14,100 nucleotides of DNA, from the NCBI GenBank assembly GCA_003118195.1, contig BEXV01000227.1:71997-86096 (forward strand), in the 5' to 3' direction. The position numbers and the translations under genes are program-made. Source of the stretch: Hemicentrotus pulcherrimus (Eukaryota; Echinodermata; Echinoidea; Camarodonta; Strongylocentrotidae). This document shows positions 1 through 9,377 of this stretch, one piece after another. Numbering within the stretch: position 1 is the stretch's first letter; each line of letters starts with the position of its first letter. A model generated the notes under the pieces. The model ran no database searches. It saw only the letters and a list, made by a program, of their open reading frames with translations, and was not told the origin of the DNA.

Positions 1-597
1 AAAAAAAACAAAAAAAAAGATCATGACGACATCCATCCATTAAAATGTAACCTTGTTGTCCAGAGTGAAATGCATGTATGAATAAATCCGACTTTCCACA
101 TATCCAAATAACGCCTGAAAGGTGAAGACTATCTTTGCTCATCCGTGTCGATGTCTGCCCAGCGGGTGAAAAAGCATGACATTGAACGTGTCTTTGAGGG
201 ATGCCGAGGTACCTCAGTATTGGTCCAATTGATAGACGTAAACAAGAACGTAGCTCTTCTACAACCATGGACGTACCTTTGATGAAGGGGGAAATTACTA
301 GGAGAAATAATGAGAAAGGAAGAGAGAATTCAAAATGAATAGGAAGGAAGATAAGAAGAAGAAACAATATCCAAGATCAAAGTAGAAATCTGTACCCCAA
401 AATGCCCAGGCAAAATAGGATTGATGTGTTCTGTGCTTCTGGTCAGTAGCGTTGCCCCAACCCCCATCGAAAGGTGGAGGGGGCGTGGGTAATGAAACAA
501 ATAAAGGGGTGTTGGATTTGTGTGTGGAAAGGCAACATAATTAAAGAACATAATCCTTCGAGCTGGTATTATCCAAAGTGTGAGCCATTTAAATGTT
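1..597. other. Non-coding stretch, no gene seen
   Basis: An A-run at the very start, mixed AT-rich DNA, a purine-rich patch (about 300-365) and a G-rich patch near 470-490. The longest ORF has no recognisable domain. Confidence 0.7.
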
Positions 598-840
598 TAT
601 GAATGTTTATGTCCAATGTTATGTTTGTTTAAAACAACACCCACTTCTATTCACGTGTCCTGTTTATTCTGTTGTTACTTCTGTTATTGACATAATTTTG
701 ACCCAATCACCCCTTTTATTTATGAATGTTTATAATTATGTGCAAAATTATATTTTGTTAAAAAGTTGAGAAGAGCATCCTAATTTTATTACCCATTGTT
801 GTTTTGTTGTTATTCTGTCGTTGCCCAAATTTTGACCCAA
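598..840. repeat. Diverged tandem duplication, unit about 123-134 bp
   Basis: TATGAATGTTTAT occurs at 598-610 and 721-733. AATTTTGACCCAA occurs at 694-706 and 828-840. Between them lie TTCTGTTGTTACTTCTG-like and TATTCTGTCGTTGCCC-like segments in the same order. The spacing changes from 123 to 134, implying indels. An old local duplication or satellite remnant is the simplest reading. Confidence 0.5.
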
Positions 841-1780
841 CGACAATCTAAACGTTTTGTTATGCTTATATCAGTTTGTAAACATTTGTTTTGATATGTC
901 AGTGTCATTTTTTTATTCATGTTATATATTTCACGGTCTTGCTGAAAATCAGCAAAATATAGACACACCTTATATGGAAACCTACCAGAAGTCACTCACA
1001 TTCACTGAAAATTAGCAACATTCATAATTATTCATACCTAGGACCATTATGCTATTGTGCTCGGGACCTCCGGCTTAATTTCACTTTGTCATTTGGCTGT
1101 CCCTATCCTGTTCCATAATTATGAAGACGTTATTCGTGCAAAGATACAACTTCGTAGTGAGCAATATGGCACAAATTAATGACGGCATAGTTCCACAGAT
1201 CTGTTAATCTAAACATATAAGGAGGTGCCATTGTGTGCTTTGTTTTGGAAACTCACGGCCAAAGTGATGAAAATGTCCTCATGAATATCCTCCCCCCCCC
1301 CCCCCCCNAAAAAAAAACGTGTGCGAATTAGTTTTCGGCAACCATAACACGCCACATCCCAAACAGACTAAAAATCGATGAGAAGTATACAGTGTCAGTT
1401 TCAAAATACTTTAATTAGAGATCTGTTCAATCTATAGCAGAATTCATAGCTTTAACACAATTTATTCTTCGAGAATATAGAACATTGTAATTCCAGTTAT
1501 ATAAATAATTATATATCACTTCAAATGCAAACATTGATTCATATTTCATTTCGCATAAATGATTACAATGATAATGAACTAACAGCCTAAGCCTGTCATT
1601 TTGTTAAATACTTTTTGGCATAATATATGAAAGTACATTATACAATATTGATTATACATAAATATAGCTACAGTCATATATTACAATTTCCACTTAAGTG
1701 TAGTATTCATGTCGTTGAGGATTTGTCGGTTGCAGGATATCTTTAAGCAGACTATTGTACCAACAGACACAATCGCGCGT
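841..1780. other. Non-coding stretch, no gene seen
   Basis: Holds the C/N/A junction at 1292-1317 and two similar 17-mers (CTGAAAATCAGCAAAAT near 940, CTGAAAATTAGCAACAT near 1005). Otherwise it is AT-rich without coding signal. Confidence 0.7.
1292..1317. repeat. C16-N-A9 homopolymer junction with an ambiguous base
   Basis: Sixteen C, one N (1308), then nine A. This is most likely a sequencing or assembly weak point, so true run lengths are uncertain. Confidence 0.95.
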
Positions 1781-1796
1781 CACACACACACACACA
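1781..1796. repeat. (CA)8 microsatellite
   Basis: Eight CA units preceded by CGCGCGT, in otherwise unremarkable AT-rich DNA. Confidence 0.9.
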
Positions 1797-3467
1797 AATC
1801 GCTTCGCGATGTAAGATTTATTCACAGATGATTCTTTTCCCCGTGAATGCTTTTATAGAAGTCAATCGCTTACACAATTACCTTAATTATCATCATTAAA
1901 ATTGATCATAATATTGACTACAATTACACAAAATAATCAACTATAATTCACTAACATTAATGACTATCCGATCACATTTACACACATTACTAATCTTGTT
2001 TCAGGCGATGTACAACAGAATATGTTCCATTGTGAAACACTTTTCCAAAGGGCACGATATTTCACAAAAATAAGTTTTATATAATTATCACGTATGATGT
2101 TCGAGCGATTTCACAAAGAACATTAACATTTTATTACCACACTTTATAGAATAGAGAAAAGTTGCTTTGAAAGAAGGTGGAAAGTTGTACGACAGAAATT
2201 GGAAGAGAAGCCACCAATTTACAGAAACAACACAATATTTCATATCAAATATATGTTTTACAGCACACCATGCGCTATTAAATATCAGTCATATTGCTCA
2301 ATTTTTAAAACTGTATACGGCACAGTTGGCAGTGTGGTCAACGTAGTTTGTCATTGCTTGGTATTATTCGCCATCTATTAATCGGTATGCGCCTCTTTTT
2401 GAAATACATTATTATACACCTTTATCAACCATGTGACATAAAATATTCACACATCCCCCTTTTCTTCCACCACAAATAAAATTGTTTTCAGATTAACACA
2501 TCCATAATTATAACTTCTTTAATTTGGGGGATCTGTTTATAAGATTCCATACAGACACAAGTCATTTTGAAAGGTAGTCTGACGCCTCTTCCCCCAAAAT
2601 CAAATGTTCCGTTTCTAAATTTTGTTGAACAAAATGGAAGATTTCATCAAAACTAAAGTCACACAAACCTTACTTGGTATTAAATTTGGAAAAAAGAAAT
2701 TCAGAGGCGAAATTCAAAAGTACCATAAAATTGTAACGCGTCAAATCTCCACTTACTGCATGGGATATATTGATTATTGATACATTTGAACCCATGTTTT
2801 CAAAAGATGAACAAAATAGGACGACATATGGAACAAGATATTAATGACACTTGCCAATGCTTATTCTGCAAAATTCAGCATCATGAAAATAACAAAATAT
2901 CAGAAGATCTACGTTTGTAATACGATATCATACAGATTTCTTTTCAAGAAAAATGGTGTACACATAATTATAAAAACAAATTACTTACATTCAAAATGTA
3001 AATTTTAACATGGAAACCATACTTTACCCTGTCAATTTTAGTGTTATACACAGGCTATTGCCATTTCCAAAACGACGAATACAATTTGCTGAAAGCTTCA
3101 GTCACAGTATACAGGCTTACGACCTAGTGAGAACTTATATAATGAAATGGAAAACACCAATCGCGAGTTCGCGACATCCATGAGGGTAGAATAGATTGAA
3201 ACCGAAAAGGCGTATGACCGATTCTAGTTTACCATTTTCTTAATGTAACCAAATTTAATGTTTACGTTTTTGTGAAGTGCCTCAACACTGCATTCACCTG
3301 TAATGAACAATTGCAATAATCAGAATTCAAAATGCATATCTTATGTGTTATTAGGTAAGGCAAGTCATACTGTTTGTCCTACCTGGCAAGAACTAATGTC
3401 GCGTTCCGACAATTGAAGTACAATCATTCATAAAAGATAAATGAAATAATTCGTATCGAGGCACTTC
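1797..3467. other. Non-coding stretch, no gene seen
   Basis: About 1.7 kb of AT-rich DNA. ORFs are at most about 60 codons, start at non-ATG codons or lack domain features. No repeat family was recognised. Confidence 0.65.
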
Positions 3468-3832
3468 TTAAAGGTAAAGACCAGTATTGGAAACGCCCCA
3501 ATTTCAAAAAATGAAATGGAAGCTCTCATTACCAATCATGTAAAAGAATATGTTTTGACTAATACATGATGATTCAAAAAAATGCCGGGAAACCGCCTAC
3601 TAATTCATTTATTTGGTAAATGTGTTTCTCTCATGGTCTGTGAGAGATATAGGGTAGTTCCATATACATCTTTCTGTGTATAGTGCTTGTAACTTTACGA
3701 AGAATGGGCCAAACTTCTTATCATTTTGAAGATTCCAGAACCTTGCAGATGCTAGATGAACCTTTTCTGATCGATTCCACAACTTTTCTTTCACAATGCA
3801 ATCGCATGACCGTAACTGGTCTTTACCTTTAA
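3468..3832 (-). mobile_element. Short TIR element with TTAA ends (family 1, copy A)
   Basis: The element starts TTAAAGGTAAAGACCAGT at 3468 and ends with its exact reverse complement, ACTGGTCTTTACCTTTAA, at 3832. This gives an 18-bp perfect inverted terminus including TTAA at both ends (365 bp overall). The right-hand portion, read on the minus strand, matches copies B and C. The stretch 3785-3810 is the exact reverse complement of 14026-14051 (26 bp). There is no transposase coding capacity, so it behaves as a non-autonomous MITE-type element. TTAA target duplication is typical of piggyBac-type transposases, but assignment to that superfamily is inference. Confidence 0.85.
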
Positions 3833-4049
3833 AGAAGTATGCATAAGATTTGGTTATATCACGAAAATTGTATATATTATAATTCATTATCCTGCTTTCT
3901 TTATCCTCCTCTATATTGTTCATGTACATGCATATGCCTTATTACCACGCACTGCTGTTGATGTGTTTAATCTCTCCCATTAGTATATATTATGAACAAC
4001 AATATGAGAATCCTTACATAATGTTATAGAAACATAATATGAACAGGTA

Positions 4050-4074
4050 TCCTTTTTTTCTTTCTTTCTTTCAA
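4050..4074. repeat. Pyrimidine tract (CTTT)n
   Basis: A T-rich run with CTTTCTTTCTTTC, a short simple repeat. Confidence 0.85.
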
Positions 4075-4265
4075 AGAGGCAGAAAATATTAAATATCAAA
4101 ACAGTATCAATCGTGCTTAAAAGCAGTGTGTACAAAGACCATTTGATGATCAAACATGTATACTTTTGCATTGATAAATAATATAACGCCACACTGACGA
4201 ACTTAAATCAATGACAGTTGAAATACAAAATTAATACAAGATAAAACAGCAAAACAATCACATCA

Positions 4266-4345
4266 ATAATGAAAATACTGATAATAATAATTGTAATAAA
4301 AATGATAATAATAATTTACAAAATAACGACAAAAGTAATAATCTG
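4266..4345. repeat. Low-complexity (TAA/TGATAA)-rich tract
   Basis: Imperfect AATAAT, GATAATAATAAT and AAAATGATAATAATAATT repeats. This is simple-sequence DNA with no gene signal. Confidence 0.7.
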
Positions 4346-4754
4346 AGAAGGGATAAGTTATCAAGAAACTAGTATATGAAAAGAAAGTGACACCAATTGT
4401 GATAAGAAAACTAATTTAAGTACAGTACATAAATCTAGAAAACACCAACGACTTCATATACATATATACGTATATCTTCAAATGCAGCTTTATATGGTTT
4501 GTGCCTACATCATACATGTGTGTACTATAAAACAGAAAGTATAACTGCTCAAGTCATGATACATAATTATTCTAATAAGCGCATAAGAGCCTGTTCCTAT
4601 TATCCGATGGGTAAGAACCGTGATTAATTATGTTTGTTTAAAAAAGAGCAAAGTATATTCATATGGATTTTAATCAACTTGAAACTCACCGAATAAACAC
4701 ATACAAACCACACACATTTTGATGAGCTGGATTACCACAAATAATAGATAAACT

Positions 4755-4778
4755 AACCACTAATTTAACCACTAATTT
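4755..4778. repeat. Perfect 12-bp tandem duplication
   Basis: AACCACTAATTT occurs twice head to tail (4755-4766 and 4767-4778), directly next to and overlapping the start of the 25-bp duplication. Confidence 0.95.
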
Positions 4779-4824
4779 ACGAATTATACAATAGTACGTA
4801 TTTACGAATTATACAATAGTACGT
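4775..4824. repeat. Perfect 25-bp tandem duplication
   Basis: The unit beginning ATTTACGAATTATACAATAG and ending TACGT occurs at 4775-4799 and again, without a mismatch, at 4800-4824. Perfect identity suggests a recent slippage or repair event. Confidence 0.97.
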
Positions 4825-5573
4825 TTGTGTAATGAAACAATTTAGTATACACAGACATGCTTTGAATTTAAAAAAAAATCCTTACATGTATGTATTGAGA
4901 ATATTCTTTATGTGATCCGTTTCAATATCAATGACTTTGACTGAAATGAAGATCTTCACGAACAATCAGACGATCAGTATTTCATGGCTATCATTTCAAG
5001 GATATGTTGTTCATGCTTAAAAGATTGTGAAGACATTGATAAATCGGCCAAACATTTATTTCTAGCGCACTTTTGTGTCAAAAATGCCATACTAATCGCT
5101 TTGGGAAAAGGGAAATTATGAATGGCCTGCGTTTTAATATAGGAGTGTATTTCAATATAACTAATTGCAATAAATTAGTTAAGGCCATTGGTTTACATCA
5201 GCTAAGCATTTTGCTTCTTGTCAAGGGCTGTAAATAAACTTGCTTCATTTGTTGAAAAGTTCCATTCAAGCCTTCAAACCGATAAAGAGAATAACTTGAC
5301 ATGTCTGCCTTCATTTTATATAGGAAGGTATATGGTTGATAACCTTTTTACGAATTCATTCACGTTTACGAGTGTTGCAATCATCTGTATTTGTTTAATT
5401 CTGTGTATGGAACGGAATGGCTATATACCCTATTCTAAGAGTTATAGTTCAGTGCTTAAAAAAAACATTTGTTTTGGTAAATAAAACACAATTTACGTTT
5501 TGTGGCTTTGTTGGATATTTTGATCCCCAGTCTGCTTGTTGAGTACAAAGTGACAGACTATACAGACTTGACC
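4825..5573. other. Non-coding stretch, no gene seen
   Basis: The longest plus-strand ORF (5218-5484) opens with TTG and has a hydrophobic run but no recognisable domain, so it was not called. Confidence 0.6.
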
Positions 5574-5981
5574 TTCAATGTAGGGTGAAATCCAAATATG
5601 AATAGATTCCTGTTGTTGTGCATGGCTGCATACAACTCATATTTTGTTATTTAAAGGTCTAAATATATTTCATATATTCTTAAATATTTGTTTTAAAAAA
5701 ATGATCGTACCTGCTAAGCTCCACCCTAAAGAACTGCACCAGATCTCATTCATCTTGTGACATCATCTGTCAGTCATTAGTGAGCTAACAAGAGACAGTG
5801 GTATGTAGCTTCACCAGAGCTGACCAACTGTTTACAATAGACCATGCAATACCAACATACATGTCAGACGTGCTGTAGCATCACCAGGAAAAGAAAGGAA
5901 ATGCGGTGGTATTGTATCGAAGAATGCAATTCTTTTGTGAGCATGTGCTGAGCTAGGGGAAGTTACGTTTTTGTACATACC

Positions 5982-6018
<37 letters not shown>

Positions 6019-6146
6019 AAATAAAAAACATTTTTTTTTAGAAATCTATGACATATATTTAGATGTTTTAATAACTGAATATGAGTTGTATGCGGCCCTG
6101 CACATCGACAGGAATCAACTTGATTTAGATATCACCAGACCTTTAA
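5574..6146. mobile_element. Foldback-like element with inverted arms of about 115 bp
   Basis: The left arm (about 5574-5695) matches the reverse complement of the right arm (about 6025-6146). Shared blocks include GATTCCTGT, GTGCA-GG-GCATACAACTC, CATATT and CTAAATATAT-TCATA-ATT, in the same order and spacing with small indels. The right outer end is TTAA (6143-6146) and the left is TTCA (5574-5577), possibly a mutated TTAA. The 330-bp centre shows no transposase. An (AT)15 microsatellite sits at the inner edge of the right arm. This is a different family from the 3468-3832 element. It is probably an old non-autonomous DNA transposon. Confidence 0.7.
5985..6014. repeat. (AT)15 microsatellite
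   Basis: Fifteen uninterrupted AT units lie inside the foldback-like element at 5574-6146, next to its right arm. They are likely length-variable. Confidence 0.97.
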
Positions 6147-7550
6147 CTGAACATTAGTCCAGCTTCCAGATGTAGTGACGAGTAATCACCTTCTCAATGA
6201 AGATAAAATAGTTCACCGTTTGAATCATGTAGACCGTGTAGACCAGTAAATGTATTTTTAACTGCATGCCTATACTCTCATTATGCTGATGCAACTCGTG
6301 TATGTCTTAAGAGATTCACACGAAAGGACTGATTCTCTGGTTTCAGAACAATTCTTACTGAAAGAGCGGGAACCGAACATTTTCTGATAGTGATATACAA
6401 TCTTGTTCTTATCTCTGTTAATAATATGCTACATATTAAATATGTAAATATTGAAAGGTCACTGACCGTTTGCCTTACAGATAAGGACAGTAATTTCCTT
6501 CAGTCAAATATACATGTAACTCAACTTATAAAGTAACATTCTGTCTTATGGCTGGGTGTAGAAGAATGATAAATAGAGAATCATACTTTTGACTCAAAGG
6601 TTACAAATATCATCAGTGATCAGACTGAACTTTGCACAATGTGAAGTAGACAAGTGCACACTTTATATTTTCAATTTGTACTTGCAAACCGGTATGATCT
6701 TAGCAATTATTTTAGGGGGACGTGGGGAGTATCAATCATCAAGAGAATGTGGGAAATATAAGTCACGAGATCTTGTGAACTTTTACTTAGTTGCACAAAA
6801 AGAGAAATATCTTGACTAGAGTGGTTTGTTTAGCTTTCAAAGCATTATGTACGAGTTGTCCCAAGTGGAAGTGCAAAAAGACACCTCTCGATCTGACGTT
6901 ATAAAAAGGTACACTCGATAGAAATAGAATGACATTGACCCAGAAAATGCCATTGCCCAAATTCATTCCGAGATGAAAGAACCAGAGCGATACACAGGAC
7001 AATGGTTAGCACCTCCATTTCTCTCTCTTTTCGTTTTGCTGTTGTAAAAGTGTCCTAGCTTACCAGTATGCAGTCATAACAGTTTTCCTTGTGAATACTG
7101 CAAGCATACCTTCAAACTTTGTTCAAACTTCAAAGAGTTTCTCGTCTTCAGAAACACACAAAAAGGGGCTTTGACATAAATGCGCTCAAATTGAATAACA
7201 AATTCATTCAGACTGGTAGCCCCAATGATCATATTAAATGGCAAGGGTATGCAATATGGCTGTTGAAAATCAAAAATGTTCACTAGTATGCATCCATGTT
7301 TTCCCCCAAAGGCATGAACTACATTGTTTTGGGTTTTTCTCCGATTCTATACTGAATTAATTTATGAAACGTTGTCTTTCAAAAACGAAAATATGGTTGC
7401 AACTTATCAACTACATGTGAATATTCTGTAGTGACTAGTGAGCAAACAAGCCCTTTTCCTGAAAGGATTGTTTTTGTATATGTACAATATAATCTTTGTT
7501 TTTGTTATTATGTTATAGTAAATATATTGCCATTCATACAATAAAATGTC
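6147..7550. other. Stretch downstream of PPP1R3; no gene recognised
   Basis: This could hold 3' untranslated sequence or a terminal exon of the minus-strand PPP1R3 gene. Several 60-76-codon ORFs on both strands show no domain, and none encodes a vertebrate-like PPP1R3 C-terminal tail. Confidence 0.55.
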
Positions 7551-7556
7551 TTTAAT
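7551..7556 (-). terminator. Possible polyadenylation signal (ATTAAA)
   Basis: ATTAAA on the minus strand, about 190 nt downstream of the PPP1R3 stop, is the nearest common variant hexamer I saw. In DNA this AT-rich such hexamers occur often by chance, and the real 3' end could be further downstream, so this is only a candidate. Confidence 0.15.
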
Positions 7557-7727
7557 GGATGAAATTGTGATCAACTTTCTCAAAGATTGCACCGTTACAT
7601 TTCAATTTCAAGTGGTCATGACGTGATCTATTTCAGTACAATAATATAAATAATCCTCACTATAATATTAACAACTTCCATGAACTTCCACTGCCACAAC
7701 ATCTATGAATAATCATTCAAAATATTT

Positions 7728-7753
7728 ACTTACGACACATACCCTTCACCTGC
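7728..7753 (-). other. Two candidate 5' splice sites at the 3' end of the PPP1R3 ORF
   Basis: The TGA stop (7748-7746) sits inside GCAG|GTGAAG, a donor-like string that would end the exon at 7750 and remove both the last codon and the stop. A second, stronger-looking donor core, GTC|GTAAGTAA, begins at 7733, thirteen bases after the stop. If the first is used, the true C-terminus lies in an unseen downstream exon. If the second is used, there is an intron in the 3' untranslated region. If neither is used, the protein ends as annotated. No downstream exon with a vertebrate-like PPP1R3 tail was recognised on this strand. Confidence 0.3.
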
Positions 7754-9056
7754 TTTTTGCTTTTGTTTTGCACTTTTCTTCGATGAGAAGCATATAGTCC
7801 AGTCCATTGTTGTTATCCCAGTATTCTTGGCCAGCAACCTTGTAGAACACTGCAAAGAATACTTTGTCATCGACTCCAACATATCTCCGTGGTATGGTGA
7901 AACCAAAGCTAAACCGATCAGTAGGTCCATCACAGGAACCTGCAACATACCTTGCCATGATGTTCGCATGTGTTGCCCAGTTATCCCAGGAGTAACGGAC
8001 ACGGACTTCCTTACAGAAGTCCAGGTTGCGTACCTTGATGGTTCCAATGACTGTCATTTCAGATATCATCGCATTCTCTAGGCAGATGTTCTGCTGGCAG
8101 AGTCTCTGAAGGAAGTCTGGATGACCCCCAGGTTGCTCGAAGCACATGTGGACGGACTTGGAGATGGTTTGGCATGGTGATTCAAAGGCTAAAACTGTCA
8201 TTGGAGGTGACGGACATGGGTCCATTTCAAGGATATGGCGAACGGTCTCAAGATCTAGTCCAAGAGCATCAGCGAACCTGACCGACTTTCTTGATGGATT
8301 TCCAGGTGGGGTCCTAGGCCTCTTTCGCATACTCGATTTCCTAGGTCTTGAACTGGATGCATCACTGTCCGTTTCACTGATCGTCGACTCCGAGTCAACA
8401 CTTGATAACCTTTCTTCACTTTCATCACTTGCACTGTATGCTGCTGGGTTTACAAACACGTCAAACACATCATTACAAGAACTGCCCACACTTTCACCTT
8501 TTGGGGGCGATGTCAAACTTCTTGGGTTTGGCAAAAGAAGACAATTGTTATTATTAGTTTTATTACCAAAGTATGGATTTTTGTTTGCAACTCCCATGTA
8601 ATCCGTCAGAGCGAACAGTTCATCCCAATCCAAACCTGGGTGAGCCTGTGGACACATCATGTGCCCATTGTCTGAGGATAAACATGCCCCAGCCTCGTCT
8701 GGCTCAGATAAAATAGGACTTATAGGTGTAAAATACTTCATTGAGGAACCATTGGTTGGGGTTCCAGAGTTCATCCAATCCTCAATACCTTCCTTTGAGC
8801 TGATATCCGCCTCAAGAGGCGAAGATGGAGGCGAGCAGCTGGGGGTAGATACATGCTCGTAATCGTATAAATCTCCATCAAGCTTCTGCAAGGGTAAACA
8901 ATCCGGTTTCATGTAGTAGTGCTGGTCTGCAATGTCATTTCCTTTAATATCAACAGCATTTGAGCTTTCGAAACCATTCTTTTTATCTAAGCCGTTATTG
9001 TCGAATTCATTCCCCGCTTTAGCCATCGCTTCGGATGGTATCAAAACGCCAGGCAT
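7746..9056 (-). CDS. Glycogen-targeting regulatory subunit 3 of protein phosphatase 1 (PPP1R3 family, CBM21 domain)
   Basis: An uninterrupted 436-residue ORF. Residues 1-235 are low-complexity, Ser/Pro/Asp/Asn-rich and probably disordered, with SPPSSP at 75-80. A basic patch (237-248) leads to the PP1-docking RVxF motif KSVRF (257-261), followed by ADALGLDLETVRHI, matching the FADxxGL continuation typical of PPP1R3 proteins. CBM21 spans about 306-424. It has CLEN (325-328), the glycogen-binding pattern VxNxxFxKxVxxR (342-354, all keyed positions present), WDNW (357-360), RFSF (381-384) and WDNNNGLDY (413-421), the motif linked to glycogen synthase binding. Known family role: PPP1R3 proteins bring PP1 to glycogen particles, where it dephosphorylates glycogen synthase and phosphorylase. 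At 436 residues it is longer than vertebrate PPP1R3B/C/D (about 285-317) because of the N-terminus, and it lacks their Phe-Pro-Glu-Trp-type tail. An in-frame TAG at 9078-9080 precedes the ATG (G at -3), but this TAG could instead be an intron acceptor, and splice-like sites overlap the stop. I do not assign a paralogue letter. Family call is very secure; exact ends are not. Confidence 0.95.
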   Translation of the reverse strand: MPGVLIPSEAMAKAGNEFDNNGLDKKNGFESSNAVDIKGNDIADQHYYMKPDCLPLQKLDGDLYDYEHVSTPSCSPPSSPLEADISSKEGIEDWMNSGTPTNGSSMKYFTPISPILSEPDEAGACLSSDNGHMMCPQAHPGLDWDELFALTDYMGVANKNPYFGNKTNNNNCLLLPNPRSLTSPPKGESVGSSCNDVFDVFVNPAAYSASDESEERLSSVDSESTISETDSDASSSRPRKSSMRKRPRTPPGNPSRKSVRFADALGLDLETVRHILEMDPCPSPPMTVLAFESPCQTISKSVHMCFEQPGGHPDFLQRLCQQNICLENAMISEMTVIGTIKVRNLDFCKEVRVRYSWDNWATHANIMARYVAGSCDGPTDRFSFGFTIPRRYVGVDDKVFFAVFYKVAGQEYWDNNNGLDYMLLIEEKCKTKAKSR

Positions 9057-9073
9057 TACGAAACAATTAAAGC

Positions 9074-9377
9074 CTCTCTACATCAAAGAGGCAGAAACAC
9101 AAGCGTCTTGGATAATACTAGGCCTCGCGCGATGTGGCGGCCTCGAACAGCTGATCGCTCTTGTTGTTACAGCTCACAGTGCACAGCATGCACTCAGCAG
9201 AACGTACCGGTACAGTGCGAACGTACAGTGGACCACTGCACTAGGCGATCTGTGCATAGTGAAGAAAAAACAGATAAGATTTCCTTAAAAACGCTCGTCG
9301 TGATTACGCTCACACATTCCACGGTAGAATAATTTTAGTAGATTACAGTTTCAAATGATTTCAAAACATTCACTTAC
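9074..9377 (-). other. Putative intron 1 of the PPP1R3 gene (about 300 nt)
   Basis: The donor is GTAAGT at 9377-9372. The acceptor region reads, on the minus strand, as a pyrimidine-rich run (TTTCTGCCTCTTTGATG) followed by three close AGs ending at 9078, 9076 and 9074. The interval is richer in CpG than the rest of the window and has several short palindromes, such as GTACCGGTAC near 9205-9214. It could therefore equally be proximal promoter or 5' leader if transcription starts inside it. Confidence 0.35.

Larger units (their letters stand above)
3833..4754. other. Non-coding stretch, no gene seen
   Basis: AT-rich, with the pyrimidine tract (4050-4074), the TAA-rich tract and a 12-bp palindrome ATATACGTATAT at 4464-4475. 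Confidence 0.65.

Noticed and set aside
3609..3929. 106-codon minus-strand ORF
   Set aside because: It runs from outside the TIR element into it, and the matching stretch in copy B has changes that do not preserve a frame. The similarity is explained by the repeat, not by protein coding.
4464..4475. ATATACGTATAT palindrome
   Set aside because: Short palindromes of this kind are expected by chance in AT-rich DNA.
5218..5484. 88-codon plus-strand ORF with a hydrophobic run
   Set aside because: It opens with TTG rather than ATG, lies in AT-rich DNA, and shows no domain or splice evidence.
7730..8047. 105-codon minus-strand ORF in another frame
   Set aside because: An out-of-frame shadow of the CBM21 coding region.
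8146..8601. 151-codon plus-strand ORF and neighbouring plus-strand ORFs at 7827-8081, 8659-8862 and 8932-9332
   Set aside because: All are antisense to the PPP1R3 coding sequence, which has clear domain evidence. Their translations show no recognisable features.
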